DNA of 64,000 bases from an uncultured Mollicutes bacterium (lineage in GTDB: Bacteria; Bacillota_I; Bacilli_A; Acholeplasmatales; Anaeroplasmataceae): positions 23,277 to 87,276 of the forward strand of contig UQFG01000006.1 in the NCBI GenBank assembly GCA_900540175.1. Direction: 5' to 3'. The position numbers and the translations under genes are program-made. This document shows, one piece after another, positions 51,868 to 60,935 of the stretch. Numbering within the stretch: the stretch's first letter is position 1; every line of letters starts with the position of its first letter. Below the pieces are notes generated by a model that was not told where the DNA came from, searched no databases, and saw nothing but the letters and a program-made list of their open reading frames with translations.

Positions 51868-52864
51868 CTGTGTGCTCCTTCGGCAACGCCGCTACGACTT
51901 GTTCGATAATATCGGCCTCAACCATCTCTTTGGCCAAACGAATCGCATTAAAGTAGGCAATCGGATCGGAATTGCCGTGGGCTTTGACAACGACTTTCTG
52001 TAAACCGAACAACATAGCCCCACCGACTTCTTTATTGCTCATACGTTTTTTGAATCGTTGCAGATTTTTCCGCATGAATAAATAACCGATCTTGCCCGAC
52101 AAAGACGATTTAATTTCTTCTTTCAGCATCACCGATAGTGTTTTTGCCGTTCCTTCGATGGATTTCATACAAATATTTCCCGTGAAACCATCTGTCACAA
52201 CAATATCGGTCGGACAATCCACCATTTCCGTCGGTTCGACATTGCCGTAAAAATCAATATTGGGAAGATTTTTCAAATAGTTATAGGTTTCTTTATCGAT
52301 TTCCCGACCCTTTCCCGGTTCGGAGCCGATATTTAAAAGACCGACTTTCGGATTTTTCACCTTCAGCAGTGATTTGGAAACAATCGTCGCAAATAAAGCC
52401 AAATGGCCGATATGTTCCGGACGCAATTCCACATTGGCTCCCACATCCAGTAACAGACGGGGATGTCCGTCTAAATTCGGTAAAAAAGGACATAATGCCA
52501 CCCGTTCCATTTGCGGAATTCTTCGAACCAACAAATGACCCCCGACAACCACGCATTGAGTCGGACCGCTGGTCACACAAGCATCGGCATAACCCTCTTT
52601 GCAGGCTTTCATCGCTAGACAAAGCGATGCATTCCGCTGATTGCGGATGGCTCTAACAGGATCTTTTTCGCCCATCGACAGTGTTTCTTTTGTATTTACA
52701 ACCTGAATTCGAGTCGAATTCGTCAACAGAGGCTGAATTTTTTCTTCATCACCGTATAAAATAATTTCCAACGTAGGAAATTTTGCAACAGCCATCATCG
52801 CCGCCGGAACGGTGGTTTCCAAGCCGTAATCTCCTCCGTTTGCATCAATTGCGATTCTAATCAT
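51851..52864 (-). CDS. plsX: Phosphate acyltransferase PlsX
   Basis: 337 residues with IAIDANGGDYG at the start, family motifs ICMKSIEGTAKTL and EVGGAMLFGLQKVVVKAHGNSD near the end (given as two parts). It converts acyl-ACP to acyl-phosphate for PlsY, the first committed step in phospholipid synthesis. The context with fakA (fatty acid kinase, which also makes acyl-phosphate) is meaningful: both feed the same pathway. Coupled to rnc through a 17-base overlap. Confidence 0.97.
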   Translation of the reverse strand: MIRIAIDANGGDYGLETTVPAAMMAVAKFPTLEIILYGDEEKIQPLLTNSTRIQVVNTKETLSMGEKDPVRAIRNQRNASLCLAMKACKEGYADACVTSGPTQCVVVGGHLLVRRIPQMERVALCPFLPNLDGHPRLLLDVGANVELRPEHIGHLALFATIVSKSLLKVKNPKVGLLNIGSEPGKGREIDKETYNYLKNLPNIDFYGNVEPTEMVDCPTDIVVTDGFTGNICMKSIEGTAKTLSVMLKEEIKSSLSGKIGYLFMRKNLQRFKKRMSNKEVGGAMLFGLQKVVVKAHGNSDPIAYFNAIRLAKEMVEADIIEQVVAALPKEHTDEAAQ

Positions 52865-52930
52865 ATTCTTTGCTCCTTATTCAACATTCTCTTGTTTTTA
52901 TTGTATCACTTTAAATCGGTAAAAACTAGT

Positions 52931-54910
52931 TTATTTTTTTATTTTACCATTTCTGACAATCTCGGCTATTTTATGATTTTGAAGAGTGCCGTTTAAATAA
53001 TCTTCCAAACATTTCCGACTGTCTTTTTGAGCGTATTTAAAAATAACGGCATCTTTTCCTTCCGATGAAAAATTCAATAAAAATCCGCTTTGTTCTTCTC
53101 CCAAATAATCACCTGGCCCTCGCAGTTTTAAATCTTGTTCCGCCAGTTCAAAACCGTCGGATGTTTGACACAATACCTGCAAGCGAACGATGTCTTTTTT
53201 CGAACTGACCAAATAACAGTAGGATTGTTTCTGTCCTCTTCCGACTCGTCCTCTTAACTGATGAATTTGCGAAAGACCGTACCGTTCGGCATTCAACACC
53301 AGCATAACCGTCGCATCGGCCACATCGATTCCCACTTCAATAACCGTTGTGGCAACCAAACCATCGTAACGATGATTTTTAAAATCCATCATCAACTGTC
53401 TTTTTTCAGCCGCTTTCATTTTGCCGTGCAAACATGCCAAACGATATGGAAAAAGCATTTCTTCAAAAAGATCGTAAGCCTGCTTTACATCCATTCCGTC
53501 CAAAGCGGAACTTTCGTGAATCAACGGAACAACGATGAAAATCTGTTCCCCGTTTGCCAAATGTTTCTTCAAAATTTCTTTCAACAAAGGCAATTGCTCT
53601 TCCAATAAAAGTTCGGTAATTACTTGTTTGCGGTGCTGAGGAAGCGTATGAATGGATGAAAGATCCAAATCGCCGAACGTCGTCAACCCCAATGTTCTCG
53701 GGATCGGGGTAGCCGTCATATAAAGTGCATCGACATACTTGAATTTTTCGATCAATTTTTTCCGCTGCAACACGCCGAAACGATGTTCTTCATCAATAAT
53801 AACCAGTCCCAATTTGGAAAATACAACCGAACTTTGAATCAACGCATGGGTTCCGATCAACAAATCGATCCGATGATGCATCAGTCGATACAACACATCT
53901 TCTTTATCTTTTTGTTTGATTGTTGAACTGATGAATGCCGTTTTCAAATGCAAATGACCAAACAACCGACAAAACGTATCGTAATGTTGTGTGGCTAAAA
54001 TTTCGGTCGGCGCCATAATGGCCACTTGATAGCCGGCACTGATGGCAGCAATCGCACTTAAAAAAGCCACGATACTTTTCCCGCAACCGACATCTCCTTG
54101 TAACAGACGGTTCATCACCCTCGAAGAATCCAGTTCACTCAAAATAGTATTCAAAGCCGTCATTTGATCCGAAGTAAGCTCATACGGCAGGCATTTAATC
54201 TGTTGGTTTACGAGATCCCGATCCCATTTTTTTGGCGGTTTTTCCGTATCTTTGCGCATAAACCGCAACGCTTCTAACTGACAGGCGTACCAAAAAAAAT
54301 CTTCGTATTTTCGACGCCTTAAAACTTCTATACAGTCTTCCCGACTTTCCGGCAAATGGGCTTTTCGAAGGAGTTGATCCATCGGTAACAGCCGATATTT
54401 GGCAATTAATGTTTCGGGAAGGGTTTCATCGATTTCCACACCGGCTTGAAGCGCCGAAGAAACGGCCTGTCGAATTATTTTCGAATTCAAATCTTTTAAA
54501 CCGTAATCGGTATCGATTCGACAGATAAAATCATCGAAGAAAATATTTTGAATGACAAATTCTTTATTTTCGGCTTTGAACCGGCCGTATAAAATCACAT
54601 CCGCATCTTTATTCAGTTTGAATCTTAAATAATCGCCGCTAAAGGTGATGCATTTGATTTTTTGACTGTAGAGCCAAATGTAAAAAACGACCGCATTGAC
54701 ATTCCGACGGTATTTGATAAAAGCCGGTCTTGAGGCGATGCGGGCTTTAAAACAAACGAAATCGCCTTCCAACAGATGTTCTGTAGAACATTCATATAAC
54801 GTGTACTTTTTCGGAAAATAACGCAAAAGGTCTTCCGGTGTATAGATGCCGTACGTATTTAAACGTTGCATGGTTTTTATACCGATTTTACTTAATTCTT
54901 CTAATTTCAT
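52931..54910 (-). CDS. recG: ATP-dependent DNA helicase RecG
   Basis: 659 residues: an N-terminal wedge/OB domain (about 1-200), then superfamily 2 helicase motifs LLQGDVGCGKSIVAF (Walker A), IIDEEHRFGVLQRKKL (DExH), MTATPIPRTLGL (motif III) and QLRGRVGRGQKQSYCYL (motif VI). RecG reverses stalled replication forks and processes Holliday junctions. GGGATGGG precedes the ATG, and a terminator separates it from fakA upstream. Confidence 0.97.
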   Translation of the reverse strand: MKLEELSKIGIKTMQRLNTYGIYTPEDLLRYFPKKYTLYECSTEHLLEGDFVCFKARIASRPAFIKYRRNVNAVVFYIWLYSQKIKCITFSGDYLRFKLNKDADVILYGRFKAENKEFVIQNIFFDDFICRIDTDYGLKDLNSKIIRQAVSSALQAGVEIDETLPETLIAKYRLLPMDQLLRKAHLPESREDCIEVLRRRKYEDFFWYACQLEALRFMRKDTEKPPKKWDRDLVNQQIKCLPYELTSDQMTALNTILSELDSSRVMNRLLQGDVGCGKSIVAFLSAIAAISAGYQVAIMAPTEILATQHYDTFCRLFGHLHLKTAFISSTIKQKDKEDVLYRLMHHRIDLLIGTHALIQSSVVFSKLGLVIIDEEHRFGVLQRKKLIEKFKYVDALYMTATPIPRTLGLTTFGDLDLSSIHTLPQHRKQVITELLLEEQLPLLKEILKKHLANGEQIFIVVPLIHESSALDGMDVKQAYDLFEEMLFPYRLACLHGKMKAAEKRQLMMDFKNHRYDGLVATTVIEVGIDVADATVMLVLNAERYGLSQIHQLRGRVGRGQKQSYCYLVSSKKDIVRLQVLCQTSDGFELAEQDLKLRGPGDYLGEEQSGFLLNFSSEGKDAVIFKYAQKDSRKCLEDYLNGTLQNHKIAEIVRNGKIKK

Positions 54911-54925
54911 CGTCCCATCCCTATC

Positions 54926-54960
54926 AAAAAAGTGGTTGGATCGCTCCAGCCACTTTTTTT
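54926..54960 (-). terminator. Terminator of fakA
   Basis: GTGGCTGGA and TCCAACCAC form a stem around GCGA with a T-run behind it on the minus strand. Confidence 0.85.
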
Positions 54961-54968
54961 TAAAAAAT

Positions 54969-56597
54969 TTATTCTACCGCAATAATATAAGAATAAATGT
55001 CTTGTTTTCCCTCAATAATTTCCACTTCAACCTCTTCATTGACCGCTTTACACAAATCTTCTAAAACAGCCATTTCCTCTGCTGCAATATCTTTTCCGCA
55101 GAAGAACGTAACGATTTGGCTGTTTTCATCAATGCACTGGTGAAGCAGCGCAACCAAAGCATCTTTCTTTTCTTTGGTCGATACGATGATCTCACCGTTG
55201 GCAATTCCCATGAAATCACCTTCTGAAATTTTGATACCGCCGATTTCCGTATCACGAATCGAATACGTCAATTCTCCGGTCTTGACATGATCAACGGCTT
55301 CTTCCATCGCTTCTAAATTCGTTTGCATATCGGCTTCCGGATCAAAAACCATTAAAGAAGCATACCCTTGCGCGATCGTTTTGGCTTTCAATACCGCAAC
55401 GTTTGCATCCTGAACCAATTCAGCCGCTTGCTTGGCCGCCATCACAACATTTCCGTTATTCGGAATAACGATGATGTTATCGGCACAAACCTGTTTCATG
55501 GTCTCTACAAAAGCCTCCGTTGACGGATTCATGGTTTGTCCGCCTTCGATGATGTAATCCACACCTAAATCTTTAAACGTCGAACTGATTCCTTCTCCGA
55601 AACATACCGCAACCAAAGCGAAATGTTTCCGTTTGGCAGGGGTACTTTGTTGTGCCCCGGATTGTAACTGGGAATGTTGCAGGCGCATATTTTCGATTTT
55701 AAGCGTCACAAATTCTCCGTGCCGCTGAGCCGCTTCCAAAGCTCGTCCTGGATGATTGGTATGGACATGAACTTTACACAAATTATCATCTTTTACAACG
55801 ACCAAAGAGTCTCCCAAATAAGATAAAACCGATTTCAAAACGCTCTCATCGAAATTCGCGGGATCTTTCAAATCCAAAATAAATTCCGTACAATATCCGA
55901 ATTTAATTTCGACATCCAGATTTTCGGCAGCCGACTTGCTTTCTTTAACGGAATCTTCCTTGGCTTCCAGCATTTTGCCATCCAAAGCCATGATCATCCC
56001 TTTTAAAATTTCGACAAAACCGGCACCACCGCTGTCCACAACACCCGCTTCTTTTAAAACCGGCAGTAGATTCGGTGTATTCTGTAACGATTTTTCCGCA
56101 GACGTATAGTAATATTTCAACAACGCATTAATCGTTTTAAAAGAAGATAGTTTTTCTTTCGTATGTTCGGCAGCTTCTCTTACCACCGTTAAAATCGTTC
56201 CTTCAACCGGTTCCATAACGGCTTTATAAGCCACTTTATAACCGGATTCCAAACAATTCATAAAATCTTCTATCGTCAATTCATTATGCGACAAATTTTG
56301 CATTCCGACATAAATACCGCGAAAAAATTGCGATAAAATAACTCCGGAATTGCCTCTTGCTCCCATCAAAGCACCTCTGGATAACACCTTTCCGACTTCG
56401 ATAATGGAACTGGATTCACAGGAACTCATTTCCCGAACCCCCGACATAATCGTCATTTGCATATTGGTACCCGTATCCCCATCCGGTACGGGAAAGACAT
56501 TTAATTCATCCACTTTTTTGTGGTTGTTTTTCAAATTAATTGCGCCGTTCATGATCATTTTCTTAAAAAGAACGACACTGATACTACTGACAGCCAT
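54969..56597 (-). CDS. fakA: Fatty acid kinase subunit FakA (YloV/DAK2 family)
   Basis: 542 residues. The N-terminal DhaL-like kinase domain shows ELNVFPVPDGDTGTNM (Mg/ATP site) and RGARGNSGVILSQFFRG; a middle domain and a C-terminal DegV-like region (IPNNGNVVMAAKQAAELV) follow. FakA, with a FakB fatty-acid-binding partner, phosphorylates exogenous fatty acids to acyl-phosphates used by PlsY. Asp23-rich upstream fakB genes are not nearby. Two tandem promoters are upstream. Confidence 0.93.
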   Translation of the reverse strand: MAVSSISVVLFKKMIMNGAINLKNNHKKVDELNVFPVPDGDTGTNMQMTIMSGVREMSSCESSSIIEVGKVLSRGALMGARGNSGVILSQFFRGIYVGMQNLSHNELTIEDFMNCLESGYKVAYKAVMEPVEGTILTVVREAAEHTKEKLSSFKTINALLKYYYTSAEKSLQNTPNLLPVLKEAGVVDSGGAGFVEILKGMIMALDGKMLEAKEDSVKESKSAAENLDVEIKFGYCTEFILDLKDPANFDESVLKSVLSYLGDSLVVVKDDNLCKVHVHTNHPGRALEAAQRHGEFVTLKIENMRLQHSQLQSGAQQSTPAKRKHFALVAVCFGEGISSTFKDLGVDYIIEGGQTMNPSTEAFVETMKQVCADNIIVIPNNGNVVMAAKQAAELVQDANVAVLKAKTIAQGYASLMVFDPEADMQTNLEAMEEAVDHVKTGELTYSIRDTEIGGIKISEGDFMGIANGEIIVSTKEKKDALVALLHQCIDENSQIVTFFCGKDIAAEEMAVLEDLCKAVNEEVEVEIIEGKQDIYSYIIAVE

Positions 56598-56755
56598 TGC
56601 AATCCTCCTAAAATTATTAAAATAGAATTATATCGTTACGTAGTTTTAAAAACTACAAAAGTTACCAAAATCATTCGTTCAAAATCATTATCATTGATCA
56701 AAATAAACCGAAACATCATCCCCTAAGAATCATCTAAATGTTATATTCATTTAAC

Positions 56756-56784
56756 ATTATAGCACTTTATAAGCAAAATGTAAA
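56756..56784 (-). promoter_or_regulatory. fakA promoter P1 (proximal)
   Basis: TTTACA (56784-56779), 17 bases, TATAAT (56761-56756) on the minus strand. Confidence 0.7.
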
Positions 56785-56819
56785 ATATATTTTGCTATTT
56801 TGCGGTCTGTGCCTTTAAT

Positions 56820-56848
56820 ACTATAGCAATATTTATAAGAAATGTCAA
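56820..56848 (-). promoter_or_regulatory. fakA promoter P2 (distal)
   Basis: TTGACA (56848-56843), 17 bases, TATAGT (56825-56820) on the minus strand. About 30 bases around it look like a diverged copy of the P1 region. Confidence 0.7.
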
Positions 56849-56909
56849 ATTTTAATTCTTTAAAATTCTATTTAAAAAGCATTTTTTTGAAAAAAACCAA
56901 GAAAAAAAC

Positions 56910-56938
56910 TTGCAAACAGTTAAAAATTAAGTTATAAT
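56910..56938 (+). promoter_or_regulatory. Promoter of rpmB
   Basis: TTGCAA (56910-56915), 17 bases, TATAAT (56933-56938). The 386 bases between fakA and rpmB hold this promoter and the two fakA promoters; no other feature is seen there. Confidence 0.8.
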
Positions 56939-56983
56939 ATTTAGGCTTGATGAAAATAATTTATCGTCATAAGGAGGTAAACG

Positions 56984-57172
56984 ATGGCTAAATGTTATGT
57001 GACCGGCAAGACAACAGTAACCGGTAATAAAAGATCCCATGCTTTAAATGCGACACGTCGTACATGGAAAGTCAATCTTCAAACGGTTCGGATCAAAGAT
57101 GAAGCAGGAAACGTTAAGAAAGTCAAAATTTCCGCCAGAGCTTTAAAAAGCGGTAAAATTGAAAGAGCTTAA
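56984..57172 (+). CDS. rpmB: Ribosomal protein L28
   Basis: 62 residues, complete. [20 protein letters not shown] and [15 protein letters not shown] are the usual L28 signatures; the basic tail ends SGKIERA. It has one Cys only, so it lacks the zinc finger. AAGGAGG precedes the ATG. Transcribed divergently from fakA, as in many Bacillota (rpmB-yloU-yloV), although the yloU gene is missing. Confidence 0.96.
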   Translation: MAKCYVTGKTTVTGNKRSHALNATRRTWKVNLQTVRIKDEAGNVKKVKISARALKSGKIERA

Positions 57173-57207
57173 TTTTGATCTCTTATGATTGATTGAATGA
57201 ATAAATG

Positions 57208-57231
57208 AATTGGCGAAAGCCAATTTTTTTA
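57208..57231 (+). terminator. Terminator of rpmB
   Basis: AATTGGC-GAAA-GCCAATT with a GNRA-type tetraloop, then seven T. Confidence 0.92.
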
Positions 57232-57242
57232 TTGCCAAAAAC

Positions 57243-57277
57243 AAAAAGCACCGCCCCCTCGGCAGTGCTTTTTTTTA
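57243..57277 (+). terminator. Second terminator after rpmB
   Basis: AAAGCAC.GCC and GGC.GTGCTTT pair with one mismatch, followed by eight T. Confidence 0.75.
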
Positions 57278-57363
57278 CTCAATCGATCAAATAATTCCCC
57301 TATCTCTTTCCATATAGATGAAAAAAGATCCAAAAATGTTTTTTCTCTGTTTTTAATTTCAGC

Positions 57364-57400
57364 AAAAAAACCGCCGATGAACAAACATTCAATCGGCAGT
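57364..57400 (-). terminator. Minus-strand terminator without a gene
   Basis: CTGCCGAT and ATCGGCGG form a stem with a 13-base loop, with T-run on the minus strand. No intact minus-strand gene precedes it, so it may belong to a lost gene. Confidence 0.6.
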
Positions 57401-57409
57401 TGAAACGAT

Positions 57410-57823
57410 ATTTTTTTATTGATTTGACAGACGGAATTTAGCTTATATATCCTTATAAGCCCTTATGATAATCCTCTGCAAGCAGCTTAAAATAAGGCTT
57501 TTCTACATATCACTTTATTTCTTTTTATAACTTTTTACAGTGTGATTTTGGAAAGTCGGGCACCATTTGGGCACCACGAGTTTTCAAATCCTTTCTCAAA
57601 TTATCATTTTTGTTTTATTCCTCTCCTGCCTTTTTAGCGTAACCTTTGGAAGAACAAACATAGCAAGAGGATCCCCTCTTCCAAAAAATGACTTGCCGGG
57701 AAGAATTCCAAACCCTCTGTGTTTTATATAAATGGCTATCCGAAAATACTCCTCAAACGAGATTGAAAACTAGCAGGGACTATGTTAAGATAAAGTAATA
57801 TAAAATCGAAAGGGGGATATGGT
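57410..57823. other. Non-coding remnant region upstream of the acetyltransferase
   Basis: About 410 bases without a credible gene. On the minus strand a short frame ends GAQMVPDFPKSHCKKL, which looks like the tail of an integrase but is too short to prove. The plus strand has two GGGCACCA strings (57558 and 57568), and a similar ATAACTT...GGGCACCA stretch reappears near 58715-58761. A likely transferred segment. Confidence 0.4.
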
Positions 57824-57936
57824 ATGAAAAGTGCAGTTATGGATATCTTGAACAAAACGAGGATGGTGACTATATTTTAACCATCCCGAAAAATGGAGGA
57901 CTTTATGTTATTAAAATTTCAAAATCTAACAATTAG
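57824..57936 (+). pseudogene. Frameshifted small gene
   Basis: AGGGGG precedes an ATG at 57824. The frame reads MKSAVM, and then a good continuation, YLEQNEDGDYILTIPKNGGL, lies in another frame from 57844, running to a TAG at 57936. A one-base deletion near codon 7 would explain it. In the initial frame a stop comes after 18 codons. The product family is not recognised. It overlaps the start of the acetyltransferase gene. Confidence 0.5.
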
Positions 57937-58435
57937 AAATGCAAATGTTGATGATGCTGAGCAATTAGCGACATGGTGGAATGACGGTACCATAATGGCA
58001 CATGCAGGTTTTCCCAATGGTATTGGTCAAACGGCGAAAGATATTGCCGATAGTCTTAAAAATGATAGCGATAACTCTTATAGGCGCTTAATTATTGAGG
58101 TTGACCACATTTCTGTAGGCGAAATGAATTATCGCATCAAGAGTGAAGCCACGGCTGCAATAGGAATAAATATTTGTGACTTTTCGCTGCACGATAAGGG
58201 ATTAGGGAAAGTGCTGCTTAGTATGCTTATATCATCACTATTTTCTGATATGGGATGTAAACGAATCATTCTTGACACGAATGTCAACAATAAAAGAGCA
58301 CAATATGTTTACGAAAAACTCGGCTTCAGAAAACTACGAGTTTTGGAAAACTCATGGAAAAATCAGCTTGGGGAATTGCAGTCATCTATTGATTATGAAA
58401 TGTATCAAGAGGACTTCATAAACTTCGCAAAATAA
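57905..58435 (+). CDS. GNAT-family N-acetyltransferase
   Basis: 176 residues, RimJ/RimL-like branch. The acetyl-CoA site is in the GLGKVLLSMLISSLF segment (family: Q/R-x-x-G-x-G/A), with strand residues VGEMNYRIK before it and NNKRAQYVYEKLGFRKL after it. These enzymes acetylate amines of proteins, antibiotics or small molecules; the acceptor cannot be told. The ATG at 57905 has GGAGG five bases before it, and the earlier ATG of the open frame forms part of that site. It lies in a stretch with unusual composition and remnants, so it was probably acquired. Confidence 0.85.
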   Translation: MLLKFQNLTIRNANVDDAEQLATWWNDGTIMAHAGFPNGIGQTAKDIADSLKNDSDNSYRRLIIEVDHISVGEMNYRIKSEATAAIGINICDFSLHDKGLGKVLLSMLISSLFSDMGCKRIILDTNVNNKRAQYVYEKLGFRKLRVLENSWKNQLGELQSSIDYEMYQEDFINFAK

Positions 58436-58440
58436 GTACA

Positions 58441-58860
58441 TAACCCGCAGAGGGTAGCATAGTCAGTCGTCCCCGTCAATGGTAAAACGCCCGCCACTGA
58501 CTCCGCCTGCCCTTTACTTGTTCGGTAATCAAGATGGCTAGAGCAACGAGTGCTTTCGCCATCTCTCCATAGTTGGGGACGAAAGTTACGCAGTAGAGGT
58601 TTATAAAGCCTTGGTCAAAGTTTACTATTGCTACCCCTTAAAACGTCGTTCTATCATAGACAAAACCGGCGGATAAAACTTGATGTTCTACGGTTTGGTT
58701 TACCATATTCCTTTATAACTTCTTATCTGTTTTTATATGTCCGCGCGAAATGTGGGCACCAGAGCGTCAGATTTTCCAATGATAATTAAGACAAAACACG
58801 CACAGAAGCCCAACAACTTTTGTTTGTTGTCGGCGGGAGTATGTCTCGCCCTACATAAGC
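58441..58860. other. Non-coding region downstream of the acetyltransferase
   Basis: About 420 bases without a supported gene. Composition differs from its neighbours (GC-richer runs such as CGCCCGCCACTGACTCCGCC), and it contains the second copy of the ATAACTT...GGGCACCA string. It reads like leftover sequence of a mobile element; no terminal repeat or target duplication could be fixed by eye. Confidence 0.4.
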
Positions 58861-58875
58861 TGTTCTACTATTTTT

Positions 58876-60711
58876 TTATTGTTTTGTTTTAGCACAACGC
58901 ATTGCATTTAAAATCGCCAGTACAGCAACACCGACATCTGCTAAAATGGCCAACCACATATTGGCAAAACCGCATGCGCTTAAAATCAATACCGAAAATT
59001 TGACTATTAAAGCAAACAAAATATTTTCCCATACGATCGTAACCGTTTTATGCGCCATTTTTTTGGCTTTGATGATTCCGGTTAAATCATCGTACATCAA
59101 AACAAGATCCGACGCCTCAATCGCACTGTCACTGCCGATACCACCCATTGAAATCCCGATGTCGGCCCGCATTAAAACCGGTGCGTCGTTGATTCCGTCG
59201 CCCACAAACGCAACGACATCTTTTTTATCTTTCGATGCTAAAATTTGCTCTACCAACGCAACTTTATTTTGCGGTAAAAGATTGGCATGAACTTCTTGAA
59301 TCTTTAACGTTTCGGCAACATGAATAGCGACTTTTTCATTATCACCGGTCAACATGATCGTTTTAAGATGATTTTTATGAAGATACTCCATCGTTTCGAA
59401 AGCATCTTCTTTAACGGTATCCGAAATGACGATGCTGCCGATAAACCGTTGATTTTTTGCCACATAAACCACACTGCCGATTGCATCGTTTTCAACATAC
59501 GGAATATCAAAGCGTTCCATCAATTTGGCATTTCCGACCAAAATCACATCTTCTTTTCTGGCTACCATACCATATCCGGCGATTTCTTCGGTTTCGTATC
59601 CTTCTTCAACCGAATCGACTTTGGCCAAAATACTCTTGGCGATCGGGTGATTGGAGTTTTTTTCGGCAATCGCCGCAATTTTCAAGACTTCGTCATTAGG
59701 AAGATCGCTTTTAACGTCCACTACTTCAAAAACACCTTTCGTCAATGTTCCGGTTTTATCGAAAACAAAAACATTAGCTTTGTCCATCAACTCCAAATAA
59801 CTGCCGCCTTTTACTAAAATCCCATCTTTGGAACTGCCGCCGATGCCACAGAAAAAAGAAAGCGGTACACTGATAACCAGCGCACAAGGACAACTGACAA
59901 CCAAGAACGTCAAGGCACGGAACACCCATTGTTCCCATTGGCCGTCCAGTAAGGGCGGAATCACCCCAAGTAAAACCGCGGCCAAAACAACAAGCGGTGT
60001 ATAATATTTGGCAAATTTCGTGATAAATGCTTCCGATTGGGCTTTTTTTCCGGCCGCATTTTCCACCAAATCCAAAATTTTGGAAACGGTAGAATCAAAA
60101 TACATTTTCGTTGCCCGAATGGTCAAAACACCACTTAAATTAATGCTTCCGCTCAACACCTCATCTTGCGGTGCCACATCCATCGGCACCGATTCTCCGG
60201 TCAACGCTTTTGTATCCAAACTGGATTTGCCTTTTAAAACAATTCCGTCAACCGGGACTTTTTCACCGACTTTGATAAGCAAAATATCGCCTTCCAACAC
60301 TTCTTCGGGATCGACTGTTTTTTCTTTTCCATCCACTAAAATCGTCGCTTTTTCCGGACGAATATCCATCAAAGCGGCGATGGACTTTCTGGATTTTCCG
60401 ACGGCATAACTTTGGAACAATTCCCCGATTTGATAAAAAATCATAACCGCAACGGCTTCTAAATATTCCCCAATGATAAAAGCACCGACTGTGGCGATCA
60501 CCATTAAAAAATTCTCATCCAAAAAACGAATATGAAAAATATTGCGTACCGACTTATAGACGATATCATAACCGATCAAAGCATACACAATCAGTGTAAT
60601 CGAAAGCAAAACATAAGGAGGCATCTCAACCAACATATGCAAAATGAAACAAGGAATAAAAACGACCGCCGAAACGATGATTCGGATTAGATTCCATTTC
60701 TCTTTGCTCAT
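58876..60711 (-). CDS. Zinc/cadmium-type P1B-ATPase
   Basis: 611 residues without an N-terminal HMA domain. Membrane metal site CPC at 274-276 (VVSCPCALVIS), phosphorylation site Asp318 in DKTGTLT, ALTGES actuator motif, the HP motif in NSNHPIAKSIL, and the hinge MLTGDNEK and GDGINDAP. The last helices end ILADVGVAVLAIL, with the Asp typical of the Zn/Cd/Pb group. It should export divalent soft metals. It follows the HMA protein gene by two bases, after an ArsR-type repressor. The usual N-terminal metal domain is supplied as a separate protein. Confidence 0.93.
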   Translation of the reverse strand: MSKEKWNLIRIIVSAVVFIPCFILHMLVEMPPYVLLSITLIVYALIGYDIVYKSVRNIFHIRFLDENFLMVIATVGAFIIGEYLEAVAVMIFYQIGELFQSYAVGKSRKSIAALMDIRPEKATILVDGKEKTVDPEEVLEGDILLIKVGEKVPVDGIVLKGKSSLDTKALTGESVPMDVAPQDEVLSGSINLSGVLTIRATKMYFDSTVSKILDLVENAAGKKAQSEAFITKFAKYYTPLVVLAAVLLGVIPPLLDGQWEQWVFRALTFLVVSCPCALVISVPLSFFCGIGGSSKDGILVKGGSYLELMDKANVFVFDKTGTLTKGVFEVVDVKSDLPNDEVLKIAAIAEKNSNHPIAKSILAKVDSVEEGYETEEIAGYGMVARKEDVILVGNAKLMERFDIPYVENDAIGSVVYVAKNQRFIGSIVISDTVKEDAFETMEYLHKNHLKTIMLTGDNEKVAIHVAETLKIQEVHANLLPQNKVALVEQILASKDKKDVVAFVGDGINDAPVLMRADIGISMGGIGSDSAIEASDLVLMYDDLTGIIKAKKMAHKTVTIVWENILFALIVKFSVLILSACGFANMWLAILADVGVAVLAILNAMRCAKTKQ

Positions 60712-60713
60712 CT

Positions 60714-60935
60714 TTAAATCCCCTTATAATCGCAGTCCGGTTCCATTTTCTTCGTTATTTTCTTAATTTGATCAATCGTTTCCAAAACCAAAGCGTCATC
60801 CAATTCAAATGTAACGCGTTGCGCCATAAAATTCAGCGATACCGATTGAACTCCTTTGATCTTAGCAAGTGCCGCTTCTAATTTCGCAGCACAGTTCGCA
60901 CAATCCAATCCAGTGATTTTAGCAATTTTTCTCAT
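60714..60935 (-). CDS. Heavy-metal-associated (HMA) domain protein
   Basis: About 73 residues, a single ferredoxin-like HMA domain with the metal motif GLDCANCAAKLE. Normally fused to the ATPase as its N-terminal domain, it here stands alone and may deliver metal to the pump or act as its sensor. The ATG at 60935 has GAGGAAA before it and lies inside the end of the ArsR gene; the two are coupled. Confidence 0.88.
   Translation of the reverse strand: MRKIAKITGLDCANCAAKLEAALAKIKGVQSVSLNFMAQRVTFELDDALVLETIDQIKKITKKMEPDCDYKGI

Noticed and set aside
57364-57404. Repeated CGGC-type hairpins after rpmB as a CRISPR-like array
   Set aside because: The stems differ in sequence and spacing and have T-runs; they are terminators. 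No regular repeat-spacer pattern exists anywhere in the window.
59320-59817. 165-codon plus-strand frame opposite the P1B-ATPase
   Set aside because: A long antisense shadow of a gene with complete motifs; composition follows the codon pattern of the other strand.
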